DNA of 64,000 nt from Streptomyces prunicolor NBRC 13075. GTDB taxonomy: Bacteria; Actinomycetota; Actinomycetes; Streptomycetales; Streptomycetaceae. The translations under genes and the position numbers were made by a program. Location of the stretch: positions 1 through 64,000 of the forward strand of contig NZ_BARF01000081.1 in NCBI RefSeq assembly GCF_000367365.1, read 5' to 3'. Shown piece after piece: positions 7,524-15,006 of the stretch (position 1 is the stretch's first letter; each line of letters opens with the position of its first letter). Under the pieces are notes generated by a model that worked only from the letters and a program-made list of their open reading frames with translations, did not search any database and had not been told where the DNA came from.

Positions 7524-8792
7524 GTGTCACCCAGCCGCGTCCAGCTCACGCGCACCCACCGCGTCCTGATCGCGGTCGTGGTCCTCGGCGCGGTCCTCGT
7601 GGCCGCGATCGGCTTCGCCGGGTCCTACACAGCCGTACGCGAGCTGGCCGCCAGGAAGGGCTTCAACAACTTCTCCTACTTCTTCCCGATCGGCATCGAC
7701 GCGGGCATCTGCGTCCTGCTCGCGCTCGACCTGCTGCTGACGTGGATCCGTATCCCTTTCCCGCTCCTGCGGCAAACGGCCTGGCTCCTGACCGTCGCGA
7801 CCATCACGTTCAACGCCGCCGCGGCTGACGACCCGCTGGGCATGGGCATGCACGCCGTCATCCCGGTCCTGTTCGTCGTCACCGTCGAGGCCGCCCGCCA
7901 CGCCGTGGGGCGGATCGCCGACCTCACCGCCGACAAGCACATGGAAGGCGTGCGCCTCACGCGCTGGCTGCTCTCCCCGCTGCCGACGTTCCTGCTGTGG
8001 CGGCGGATGAAGCTCTGGGAGCTGCGCTCCTACGAGGAGGTCATCAAGCTGGAGCAGGAACGCCTGGTCTACCAGTCCCGCCTGCGCTCCCGCTTCGGCC
8101 GGGCGTGGCGCCGCAAGGCACCGGTGGAGTCGCTGATGCCGTTGCGGCTCGCCCGGTACGGCGTCCCCCTCGCACAGACCGCGTCGGCCGGCCTCGCCGC
8201 CGCCGACATCGACGCCCACCCGACCCCCGCCGCGATCGACCCGGCCCCCGTACCAGCGGAAGCCGTCTCCGGCACGGACTCCGCAGACGCAGCGGGCCCG
8301 GCGTGCGCCGAGCCCGACACCGTCCGGCCCGTTCCGCAGTCGCCCGTGCCGGGCGAGGAGCAGCCCGCCCCGACCGACACGGAAGTGGACCCGGCCCCAC
8401 CGGGCGAAGAGCCGGATGCCGACGGCGGTGAGGACGAGGAGCCGGAACCCGACGAGCACGACGGCCCAGGCGACCAGGACGACCAGGACGGCGCCGCGGA
8501 GGGGGGAGAGGGAGAAGAGGAGGACGGCAAGCCAGGCCGTACCGACGCCACCGACCACACGAAGGTCATCGCCTCGATGAGGAACGCCGACGCGGTCCGG
8601 TACGCCATCGCCCAACTGGCGAGCTACGACGCCCCCGCGCTGTCCCGGTGGTTGAAGGAGCACGGAAAGACCGTTAACGGCGGCCAGATATGGCGGATCG
8701 CCACCAACGCCACCAAGCAGGCCGCCACCGTGCCGGCCCCGAGCACGCAGGAGACAGAGAAGGAGACGGAGAAGGAGGCGGCTGCCGCGTAG
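7524..8792 (+). CDS. spdB: SpdB-type DUF2637 membrane protein (plasmid spread)
   Basis: 422 residues. GTG 7524 is chosen because GGAAGGAG (7511-7518) stands 5 bases before it; ATG 7509 would place that site inside the gene. The N-terminal 150 residues hold four hydrophobic spans (VLIAVVVLGAVLVAAIGFAG; GIDAGICVLLALDLLLTW; AWLLTVATITFNAAA; AVIPVLFVVTVEAARHAVG), the DUF2637/SpdB layout. A cytoplasmic part (WRRMKLWELRSYEEVIKLEQ) leads to a long acidic Pro/Asp/Glu linker (about 250-360) and a C-terminal HTH-like tail (DAVRYAIAQLASYDAPALSR, TVNGGQIWRIATNATKQ). SpdB proteins promote intramycelial plasmid spreading with TraB. Expected to share control with the transfer genes through the upstream 26-bp element. 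Confidence 0.85.
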   Translation: MSPSRVQLTRTHRVLIAVVVLGAVLVAAIGFAGSYTAVRELAARKGFNNFSYFFPIGIDAGICVLLALDLLLTWIRIPFPLLRQTAWLLTVATITFNAAAADDPLGMGMHAVIPVLFVVTVEAARHAVGRIADLTADKHMEGVRLTRWLLSPLPTFLLWRRMKLWELRSYEEVIKLEQERLVYQSRLRSRFGRAWRRKAPVESLMPLRLARYGVPLAQTASAGLAAADIDAHPTPAAIDPAPVPAEAVSGTDSADAAGPACAEPDTVRPVPQSPVPGEEQPAPTDTEVDPAPPGEEPDADGGEDEEPEPDEHDGPGDQDDQDGAAEGGEGEEEDGKPGRTDATDHTKVIASMRNADAVRYAIAQLASYDAPALSRWLKEHGKTVNGGQIWRIATNATKQAATVPAPSTQETEKETEKEAAAA

Positions 8793-8890
8793 GACGCCGT
8801 TCCACCGCACGAAGGTGCCCCGTCGCCTCCTGCTCCCGATGTGGCCGAGGCCGCCCGCCACTCTCCCGGTCCGCGGTCGTTGGGCAGCCC

Positions 8891-9247
8891 ATGGGACGGC
8901 AGAAGGCGCGCAAGCCCCGCAAGGCGCCGACGAACGCGGGGACCGCGGACACACCTGCGGGCGCGGCACGCCGGACGTGGACGTTCTCGACCGCCGTCAC
9001 CCCCAGCCGCCGCTTCGCCGAAGTCGTGATCCAGCCCGACCCCCGTCTGTACGAGCGGCTCGTGGATGACGCCCAGGCGGTCGGCCTGGTCCGGGCGGCC
9101 GATGTGCCGCCGAAGGCCGATGCGGCCGTACGGATCCTCGATGGCTGCTTCACCGGACTCGCGCTCGACGGGCTGAGCACGACCCTGGCGCCGGACGAAC
9201 CGCTGCCGCTGTCCTCGGCATGGCTGAAGGCCGCGCTCGAGACCTGA
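8891..9247 (+). CDS. Small conserved hypothetical protein
   Basis: 118 residues from ATG 8891 with no strong ribosome site. Very basic N-terminus (GRQKARKPRKAPTNAG) followed by a compact domain TFSTAVTPSRRFAEVVIQPD, PRLYERLVDDAQAVGLV and PPKADAAVRILDGCFTGLAL. I do not recognise the family. Between spdB and the FtsK-type gene, so probably part of the transfer module, perhaps DNA binding given its basic head. Confidence 0.5.
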   Translation: MGRQKARKPRKAPTNAGTADTPAGAARRTWTFSTAVTPSRRFAEVVIQPDPRLYERLVDDAQAVGLVRAADVPPKADAAVRILDGCFTGLALDGLSTTLAPDEPLPLSSAWLKAALET

Positions 9248-9259
9248 GTCGCGGTGGTG

Positions 9260-9433
9260 ATGGTGGTGCCTCCCGGGACCTGGAGCGAGGACTTGCCGAT
9301 GCAGGCCGAGGAGATCGACGACCCCGGGACCCTCGCCACCCATCACACGGTCCTGGACCGCTGCCGCGCCGAAGGCCGGATGCTCTGGGCGATGGTGGCC
9401 GTCCGGGTCGAATCCGGCGTCCCTCTCCTCTGA
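9260..9433 (+). CDS. 57-aa hypothetical protein
   Basis: ATG 9260 (GTG codons at 9254 and 9257 are alternatives), 12 bases after the previous stop. The residues PPGTWSEDLPMQAEEIDDPG, THHTVLDRCRAEGRMLWAMV and AVRVESGVPLL read as a plausible short helical protein and the codon bias is normal, but no homology is recognisable. It closes the small-gene run just before the repeat-rich noncoding block. Confidence 0.4.
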   Translation: MVVPPGTWSEDLPMQAEEIDDPGTLATHHTVLDRCRAEGRMLWAMVAVRVESGVPLL

Positions 9434-9488
9434 ACGGGCGCGCCCGGCCGGCAGCAGCGGGGGCGGCGCACGCCGGACCAGTGGAGCG

Positions 9489-9972
9489 GTGCAGCAGCAG
9501 TACGACCGTACGAAGCAGCAGCAGGAGCAGCAGCAGGGGTGACCCGCCGCTGCACTCCCCGTCCGTCGCGCGGGCACACAATGTGCTGCTCGGCGTACTG
9601 CTCCAGTCCGGGACTCCGTAGCAGGACCTCGTGCAGCCGCTGCGCGCGAGCGGCCCTGCGCCCCCTGCCCCGTGAAGCCCGGGCCAGGGGATCGGCTGGA
9701 CTGCCGTCGGCGGTATGAACTCCTGCTCGGGCAGCGACCGGTGCAGCGCGACGTCCTGTTCCCGGCGCCGATCTGCTGCTTCCGCCCTGCTGCGTGCAGT
9801 GCCCGTGCAGTCCTGCACGCGACCGTGCAGCGCGGGAGCAGTCGCTGCTCGTGCAGTGGAGCAGGACGCCGAAGAGCAGCGAGCAGCCGGGTCCAGTGCG
9901 CGCCGTACTGCTCGGAGCAGCGGGTCGGCCGCCACGGTGCAGTACGTGCAGTACGGCCCGGGCCGCGAGCAG
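9489..9972 (+). repeat. Cluster of GTGCAG/GAGCAG repeats (candidate clt/oriT-type transfer locus)
   Basis: Noncoding block of 574 bp (9434-10007) before the FtsK-type gene. GTGCAG occurs at 9489, 9631, 9741, 9794, 9805, 9825, 9851, 9937 and 9946, and its complement CTGCAC at 9550 and 9813. GAGCAG occurs at 9525, 9836, 9859, 9874, 9881, 9915 and 9967 with CTGCTC at 9586, 9723, 9845 and 9908. The combined motif GWGCAG is densest at 9790-9972. Streptomyces TraB/FtsK translocases recognise clusters of short repeats (TRS in clt) beside their own gene; the position fits that. The frame of the FtsK gene stays open back to 9672 but these codons look like repeat DNA, not protein. Confidence 0.5.
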
Positions 9973-9997
9973 CGAAATCTGTCCACAGGCGAATCGG
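9972..9997 (+). promoter_or_regulatory. 26-bp conserved upstream element, copy 2 (before FtsK-type gene)
   Basis: GCGAAATCTGTCCACAGG followed by CGAATCGG, differing from copy 1 by TGTCCACA, the usual Streptomyces DnaA-box ending. Only 10 bases separate it from ATG 10008, so if it is a promoter the mRNA would be nearly leaderless or translation starts later, at ATG 10068. Confidence 0.65.
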
Positions 9998-10007
9998 CTT
10001 AGCGTCC

Positions 10008-12014
10008 ATGGAGATCAACGTCCGCGGTACGCGGACGGCACTGTGCGCACTGGAGGCGAGGCAGGCGATGGGGCGCAGCGAGTTCGACCGGCAGCTCGAA
10101 GAGAGTGTCGAGGCCTTCCTCATGGGCGTTGGCCGGCTGCTGTCCGGGCGGGACATGGACGGTGAGCGCCGTACGGACGCGACGTTCTTCAAGGGCGGCC
10201 GACGCGTCCTCGACGGTGTCGAGGGACGGGTCGGTCCGTGGTCCTACCGGCCTGGCTGGCAGCGGGTGGTGTCCCGGCTGACCACGCTCGGATCCCTGGG
10301 CACCGGCGGTTGGTTCTACTGGACCGAGCCCGAACAGACGCTCAGGGCGGTGGAGTACGGCGGGGCCGGGGCCGGCGGACTGCTGCTGACCGGCGCCGCG
10401 GTGCACGCCGTGCGCCACCGTGGCCAGCGCGAACTGATGCGGGAGTGGGTCGAGCCGCTGCACCTGGCGCTGGTCGGCCCGCTGGGCATTCCCGAGGCGA
10501 CCCGGCCGCGCTCCTATCTGCACGTTCCCAAGAACTTCAGCGACGACGACGCGGAGATCCGTATTGACCTGCCGGTCGCCTTGAAGTTCAAGGAGACCGA
10601 CGTCGCCGAGATGATCGTCAAGAAGCTCGCCCTGCAAGGGGTGTCCTTCAGCTGGAAATACGACGGCCGCAGCCCCTACGTGACGGTGAAGAAGGTCCAC
10701 CGTCCGCCGTCGAAGGTCGTCTTCAGCGATCCCAAGGTCAGGGAGCTCGTCAAGAAGGTGCCCGAATCGGCGCCTCTGATCGGCCTGGAGCGCGGACAGA
10801 AGATCGTGTCGGTGGACTTGGATGCCGAGTCCCCGCATGTCCTGGTGTCCGCGGGTACCGGCGGCGGCAAGAGCGTCATCCTGCGCACCATTGCCTCCCA
10901 GCTCATTCACCACGGCGCGCACGGATACATTCTCGACTTCAAACGCGTATCCCATATGTGGGCCCGCGGCGTGAAGAACGTCGAATACTGCCGTGATATC
11001 TCCGACATTCACGACGCTCTGGTCCGGCTCGGCGCCGAAGGGCAGCGCCGTATTCACGTTGCGGAGCACCTCGGCGACGACGCCGACCCGTCCGAGATCG
11101 GGCCGCGCATGGTGATCCTGCTGGAGGAGATCAATGCGACGATGAAACAGCTGACCCGCTACTGGGAGAAGATCAAGGAAAAAGGCGACCCGAAGATATC
11201 GCCAGCGGTCGACGCACTCGCTGAAATCCTCTTCATGGGGCGGGCTGTTCGGCTCCACGTGCTCCTGGTCGCCCAGTCGGCGACCGCCCGCGCCCTGGGC
11301 GGCCCTGAAATGCGTGAGAACTTCGCCACCCGAATTCTCGCCCGCTACACGCAGAACGCCTGGAAGATGCTCGTCCCCGAGGTCCAGCCCGCCCCTAAGA
11401 GCACCCGCCACATCGGCCGCGCCCAGGTCGTGCTCGGCGGCATGGCCCACGAGACCCAGGTCCTGTTCATGACCGACGCCGAGGCGCGGGCCTGGGCCAT
11501 GGCCGGCTCCGCCCCGGTGCCTGCCGTCTCCCTCACCAAGAACATCCCCGCGGCGGATGACAGAGTGACACAGCTGAACAGTGACACAGATGACAGTGTC
11601 CACCTGGGGAAACAGGGTGTCGATGACACAGATGGGCCTGTTCACGGCCGCGCTGTTCACGCTCTCGCTTCTGTTGCGGGGAATTGGCAGGAGGACGCCG
11701 GAGCGGACGAGGAGAGCGACGACGAAGTCTCGGAGCTCACGGCCGGCGACGAGCAGCAGGGCGACGAGGACGAGGCGGATCCGCTCGTCGGGCTGCGCGA
11801 GGCCGAGGACCTCCTTGACGACGTCGACCTGAACTCCCTGCGCAATGCCCGCGCCCGCGACCCCGAATTCCCCGACCCTGCGGACAAGCGAGGAAGGGAA
11901 AGCCTCTACCGGCTGAGTGACCTGGAACGCTGGGCACGCAACCGCCTCGCCGCAGAGAACGGCGAGTTCGACGAGGAAGAAATCTCCGAAGAGGAAGACG
12001 TGTCCGTCCTCTGA
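10008..12014 (+). CDS. FtsK/TraB-type DNA translocase (conjugation coupling ATPase)
   Basis: 668 residues from ATG 10008; ATG 10068 behind GGAGGCGAGG (10052-10061) is an equally good start. Two hydrophobic stretches near residues 95-135 precede a linker and an FtsK/SpoIIIE-type motor. Walker A AGTGGGKS is at about 282-289 and Walker B RMVILLEE at about 367-374; AVRLHVLLVAQSATARAL matches the sensor-like segment of FtsK/TraB motors. The last 130 residues are acidic (DDEVSELTAGDEQQGDEDEA) and end with a possible HTH (RESLYRLSDLERWARNRLAA). In Streptomyces a single such protein can move double-stranded plasmid DNA; here it also heads a T4SS-like operon, where it would be the coupling protein. 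A terminator follows. Confidence 0.85.
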   Translation: MEINVRGTRTALCALEARQAMGRSEFDRQLEESVEAFLMGVGRLLSGRDMDGERRTDATFFKGGRRVLDGVEGRVGPWSYRPGWQRVVSRLTTLGSLGTGGWFYWTEPEQTLRAVEYGGAGAGGLLLTGAAVHAVRHRGQRELMREWVEPLHLALVGPLGIPEATRPRSYLHVPKNFSDDDAEIRIDLPVALKFKETDVAEMIVKKLALQGVSFSWKYDGRSPYVTVKKVHRPPSKVVFSDPKVRELVKKVPESAPLIGLERGQKIVSVDLDAESPHVLVSAGTGGGKSVILRTIASQLIHHGAHGYILDFKRVSHMWARGVKNVEYCRDISDIHDALVRLGAEGQRRIHVAEHLGDDADPSEIGPRMVILLEEINATMKQLTRYWEKIKEKGDPKISPAVDALAEILFMGRAVRLHVLLVAQSATARALGGPEMRENFATRILARYTQNAWKMLVPEVQPAPKSTRHIGRAQVVLGGMAHETQVLFMTDAEARAWAMAGSAPVPAVSLTKNIPAADDRVTQLNSDTDDSVHLGKQGVDDTDGPVHGRAVHALASVAGNWQEDAGADEESDDEVSELTAGDEQQGDEDEADPLVGLREAEDLLDDVDLNSLRNARARDPEFPDPADKRGRESLYRLSDLERWARNRLAAENGEFDEEEISEEEDVSVL

Positions 12015-12033
12015 CTTTCACCCCGACCACCCC

Positions 12034-12061
12034 AGGGCCCGCACCTCGTGCGGGCCCTTTT
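12034..12061 (+). terminator. Rho-independent terminator
   Basis: 11-bp perfect stem AGGGCCCGCAC / GTGCGGGCCCT with a CTC loop and a T run (TTTT) right after, 20 bases past the stop of the FtsK-type gene. It separates that gene from the tcpC operon, which has its own 26-bp element. Confidence 0.85.
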
Positions 12062-12101
12062 CGCGGTTCTCCGACATGCCGACCGCACAGCTCTGGCGGC
12101 A

Positions 12102-12127
12102 GCGAAATTTATCCACAGGCATTTCGG
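12102..12127 (+). promoter_or_regulatory. 26-bp conserved upstream element, copy 3 (before tcpC operon)
   Basis: GCGAAATTTATCCACAGG followed by CATTTCGG. Contains the exact E. coli-type DnaA box TTATCCACA (12109-12117). It is followed by a TAGCTT (12130-12135) that could be a -10 element, and lies 105 bases before the tcpC ATG. Confidence 0.65.
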
Positions 12128-12232
12128 CATAGCTTTCTTGGTGTGCGCTTCCCGTATCTCGCGGTGAAGCCGATCAGTCATTGCGTCCGCATGCGCACAA
12201 CGACCGGACCGCGATACGGCCGAGGAGTTCCC

Positions 12233-13294
12233 ATGAAGTTGCTGCGGAAGGTGTTCGGCCTTCCCAAAAAAAAGAAGGCGGGGGGTGAAGAATTCGCCGA
12301 CGCCCTCGCCAGCCGCTCCCGCCGGAAGGCCGGTGAACAGCCGGAAGCCGACACGACCGAGGACGCTGCGACCGCGCAGGCGCACGCGCCGGCGCGACGG
12401 CCGGACACCTCGGCGTGGGCGGAGGAGGACGAAGGGTCGGGCAGCGTGTTCGCCCGGCGGACCGGACGGATCGCGGTCTGGGCCGTGATCGGCCTGTTCG
12501 CCTTCATCGGCGTACGCAGCGTCATCGCCCCGCAGCAGCCGACAGCCACTCCCAAAACCAGCCCTCAGACGGAAGCGGCCAAGGACGACGTGCCCGACGC
12601 CGCCGCCCAGCAGGTCGCCGCCCGGTTCGCCCGCTCCTACCTCACGTGGTCCCAGGACGACCCCGCCTCCCGGGCGACGGAACTCGCCCGGGACCTGCCC
12701 AAGGGCGCGGATACCAAGGCCGGCTGGGACGGCCATGGCCTCCAGCTCGTCGCACAGACCATCCCCGGCGAGGTCACCCAGACCAGCGCGCACCAGGCGA
12801 GGGTCTCCGTCGACGTACGGGTGTCCTCCACGCAAGGCGCCGGCTCCAAGGCCAAGTCAGTCTCCTCGTGGGTCGGCCTGGAGGTGCCCGTCGCCGAGGC
12901 CGGCGCACGCGTCATCGTCACCGGGCAGCCCGCCCTGGTCGGCCTCGCGCAACCGGTCACCTGGGAGGAACCGGGCTCGCCCGACACCGACGCCGCGCTG
13001 TCCGAGCGCACCCGCACGACGGTCGCGAACTTCTTCGAGGCCTGGGTCGACGGAACCGCCGACCAGTCGGCCGCCCCCGGGGCGAAGATCGCGCCGCTCA
13101 GCGACGGCCTCGCGTGGCACTCCCTGGACACCTGGGCCCTCCAGACCGGATCCGGCTCGCGGCGCACCGGCCTGGCCACCGTCCGGTGGGAGCTGGCCGG
13201 CGCCGAGCTGCAACAGACCTACCGCGTCACCCTCACGCAGGTCAGCGCCGACGGCGCGTCCCGCTGGCAGGTCTGGCTGGTGACGTCGCAGTGA
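12233..13294 (+). CDS. TcpC/VirB8-like conjugation protein
   Basis: 353 residues; ATG 12233 preceded by GAGGAG (12222-12227). Basic cytoplasmic head MKLLRKVFGLPKKKK, acidic linker, one membrane helix AVWAVIGLFAFIGVRSVI (about 83-100), then an extracytoplasmic part with two NTF2-like repeats: AAQQVAARFARSYLTWSQDD and RTTVANFFEAWVDGTADQSA each begin one. This is the TcpC architecture (conjugative plasmid pCW3, ICE relatives), a VirB8-type scaffold of the Gram-positive mating channel. First gene of the long transfer operon. Confidence 0.8.
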   Translation: MKLLRKVFGLPKKKKAGGEEFADALASRSRRKAGEQPEADTTEDAATAQAHAPARRPDTSAWAEEDEGSGSVFARRTGRIAVWAVIGLFAFIGVRSVIAPQQPTATPKTSPQTEAAKDDVPDAAAQQVAARFARSYLTWSQDDPASRATELARDLPKGADTKAGWDGHGLQLVAQTIPGEVTQTSAHQARVSVDVRVSSTQGAGSKAKSVSSWVGLEVPVAEAGARVIVTGQPALVGLAQPVTWEEPGSPDTDAALSERTRTTVANFFEAWVDGTADQSAAPGAKIAPLSDGLAWHSLDTWALQTGSGSRRTGLATVRWELAGAELQQTYRVTLTQVSADGASRWQVWLVTSQ

Positions 13295-13366
13295 GCACGC
13301 GCTCCATCCGGTGCCCGCACCGAGCGCCTTCGAACCCGCCCTCATACCCGCACGCCAAGGAGAGTC

Positions 13367-13594
13367 ATGGGCACCAACCCGCTGGCCTCGTACATCATCA
13401 CCATCGTCTCGTCGCTGTTCGGTGCCGTGTTTGTTGTGCAGGTCTTCATGTATTTCAGCCGGAGTCAGTGGGGCAAGTTCGGAACCTGCCTCGCCGGCGC
13501 CGCGGTCGCGGCGTTCTGCATCATCAAGACCGATCAGGCCATCAGCATCCTCAGCGTGGTGGGGACGAAGATCGTCTCCACCTTCCAGGTGTGA
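13367..13594 (+). CDS. TcpD-like small membrane protein
   Basis: 75 residues; CAAGGAGAG 6-10 bases before ATG 13367. Two hydrophobic spans: YIITIVSSLFGAVFVVQVFM and GTCLAGAAVAAFCIIKTDQA, then VGTKIVSTFQV. Size, two-helix form and position between TcpC and TcpE match the TcpD/small VirB2-VirB3-like subunit of Gram-positive T4SSs. Probably an integral component of the mating channel. Confidence 0.7.
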   Translation: MGTNPLASYIITIVSSLFGAVFVVQVFMYFSRSQWGKFGTCLAGAAVAAFCIIKTDQAISILSVVGTKIVSTFQV

Positions 13595-13609
13595 GCGGCG
13601 GTATCGACG

Positions 13610-14185
13610 ATGCGAGAATCCCGCACCTTCAGCCGCCACTGGGACCTGGAGACACGGCAGCACGAACTGCTCGGCGTCGACCTCGGCGAGGGCATCCCCC
13701 GCACCACGCTGCGCTACGGGCTCGTGTGCTTCGGCACCTGGTGGACCCTCTGGTTCAGCCTGTTCGGCTTCCCTCCTCAGCCGGCCGTGCCGTTCTTCCT
13801 GCTGCCGCCACTGGCCTTGACCTACGCCGGTTCCAAACGCTCCCTCGTCTATTGGCGGCGCACCAACCTCCTGGTGTGGAGCGTTCACCTGCAATACCTG
13901 GTGCGCGGCGTCCGCCCGGTCATCGGCCGAGGCCGCGTTCCGGCACGCCGGCTCGGACTGCGGCTGCGGACTCGCCGGATCGGCGAGCGCCTGCCCCACC
14001 TGGCCCACATGCCCCTGTTCGGTGCGTTCTTCGCCGCACGCGGCCCGGACCCGGCCCACACCGTCGGGACGCCGGCGCTCATCCGGCCCCGGGTGCGGCT
14101 GTACGGGCCGGACGCCGTGGCCCGCTCCCGGCGGCGCCTTCGCCGCAAGCGCCGTACGGCCGCCCCCCTGGAGACCTCACCATGA
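13610..14185 (+). CDS. TcpE-family conjugal transfer membrane protein
   Basis: 191 residues from ATG 13610. Two adjacent membrane helices (LVCFGTWWTLWFSLFGFP; VPFFLLPPLALTYAG) near residues 40-80, then the basic cytoplasmic half typical of TcpE/PrgI-VirB3-like proteins, ending in RRRLRRKRR. In pCW3-type systems TcpE is a VirB3-like membrane partner of the VirB4 ATPase. Its stop overlaps the next start (ATGA), so the genes are coupled. Confidence 0.7.
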   Translation: MRESRTFSRHWDLETRQHELLGVDLGEGIPRTTLRYGLVCFGTWWTLWFSLFGFPPQPAVPFFLLPPLALTYAGSKRSLVYWRRTNLLVWSVHLQYLVRGVRPVIGRGRVPARRLGLRLRTRRIGERLPHLAHMPLFGAFFAARGPDPAHTVGTPALIRPRVRLYGPDAVARSRRRLRRKRRTAAPLETSP

Positions 14186-15006
14186 CCGCCCAGACCCGTA
14201 TGCCGATCGAGGCCCTGCGCGACGTGGTCCGCCTCACCGACCCGCACACCGTGCGGGCCCTGCGCGGCAGTGACCGGATCCTGCTCGGCCTGGCCGACGG
14301 CGACCAGCCGGTCCACCTGACGGCCGTGCCGTCCAACGTGCTGGTCGCCACCGGCGGGGGAGGAGGCACGAGCACCGTGCTCCGCTCGATCGCCGCGCAG
14401 GCCCTGCATCACGGAGCGCACGTCGACGTCCTCGACCTCGACGCCAGCCGCTCCTCCCACGCCTGGGCGGTTTCGCTGGACAACGCGGTCGTCTACAGCC
14501 GGATCGACGCCATCCACGCCTTCCTGATCGAGATGCTCGACCGGCTGCGCCACGAGTACACCGCCGACCCCGAGGCCTGGCACCGGCGCCGCTTCGTCGT
14601 CATCGAACACGCCGAGCGCCTGCTGGTCGGGCTGCGCCAGCACTGGATGCTGACCCGCCCCGACAGCCAGCTGGAGGATGCACCCGGCGTCGAGGCGCTG
14701 GGCATGCTGCTGGCCGCGGGTCGCCACAACGGCATCCAGATCGTCGCTGGCAGCACTCGCGGTATCCCGCCCTACCTCGGCACCCAGGTCGGCGACGTGT
14801 TCACCACCCGCGTCCTGGCGTACGGCGGTCAGACCCTGTGGGCCCGGGTCGCGCCCGAGGTGTGGCCCGTCCCTCCGTACTCCGTCATCCCCGGCCGGAT
14901 GCACGCCGTCCAGGACGGCACCACGACCCGCATGCAGGCCCTGCACCTGTCCGAGTCCGAGGCACGCGCCTGGGCCCGGGGCACCGTACCCAAGGAGTTC
15001 CGATGA
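14182..15006 (+). CDS. FtsK-like protein with degenerate Walker motifs (probable pseudo-ATPase)
   Basis: 274 residues, ATGA overlaps on both sides. The body parallels the motor of the FtsK-type protein at 10008: NVLVATGGGGGTSTVLRSIA aligns with VLVSAGTGGGKSVILRTIA, and ALHHGAHVDVLDLDASRSSH with LIHHGAHGYILDFKRVSH. The Walker A lysine is replaced by Thr63 (ACG) and the Walker B segment reads FVVIEHAER instead of MVILLEEIN. The N-terminal membrane/linker part of the true motor is missing. It should not hydrolyse ATP normally; a structural or regulatory partner of the active motor or of VirB4 is my inference. No sign of frame damage, so it is maintained as a gene. Confidence 0.75.
   Translation: MTAQTRMPIEALRDVVRLTDPHTVRALRGSDRILLGLADGDQPVHLTAVPSNVLVATGGGGGTSTVLRSIAAQALHHGAHVDVLDLDASRSSHAWAVSLDNAVVYSRIDAIHAFLIEMLDRLRHEYTADPEAWHRRRFVVIEHAERLLVGLRQHWMLTRPDSQLEDAPGVEALGMLLAAGRHNGIQIVAGSTRGIPPYLGTQVGDVFTTRVLAYGGQTLWARVAPEVWPVPPYSVIPGRMHAVQDGTTTRMQALHLSESEARAWARGTVPKEFR

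Noticed and set aside
9672..10007. N-terminal extension of the FtsK-type gene through the repeat block
   Set aside because: The frame is open but encodes Cys/Arg/Ser-rich text produced by GCAG repeats; the regulatory element and ATG 10008 lie after it.
7463..12127. DnaA-box-like motifs as a replication origin
   Set aside because: The copies are single, kilobases apart, each before a gene, and not clustered as oriC boxes are. A control element fits better, although DnaA binding remains possible.
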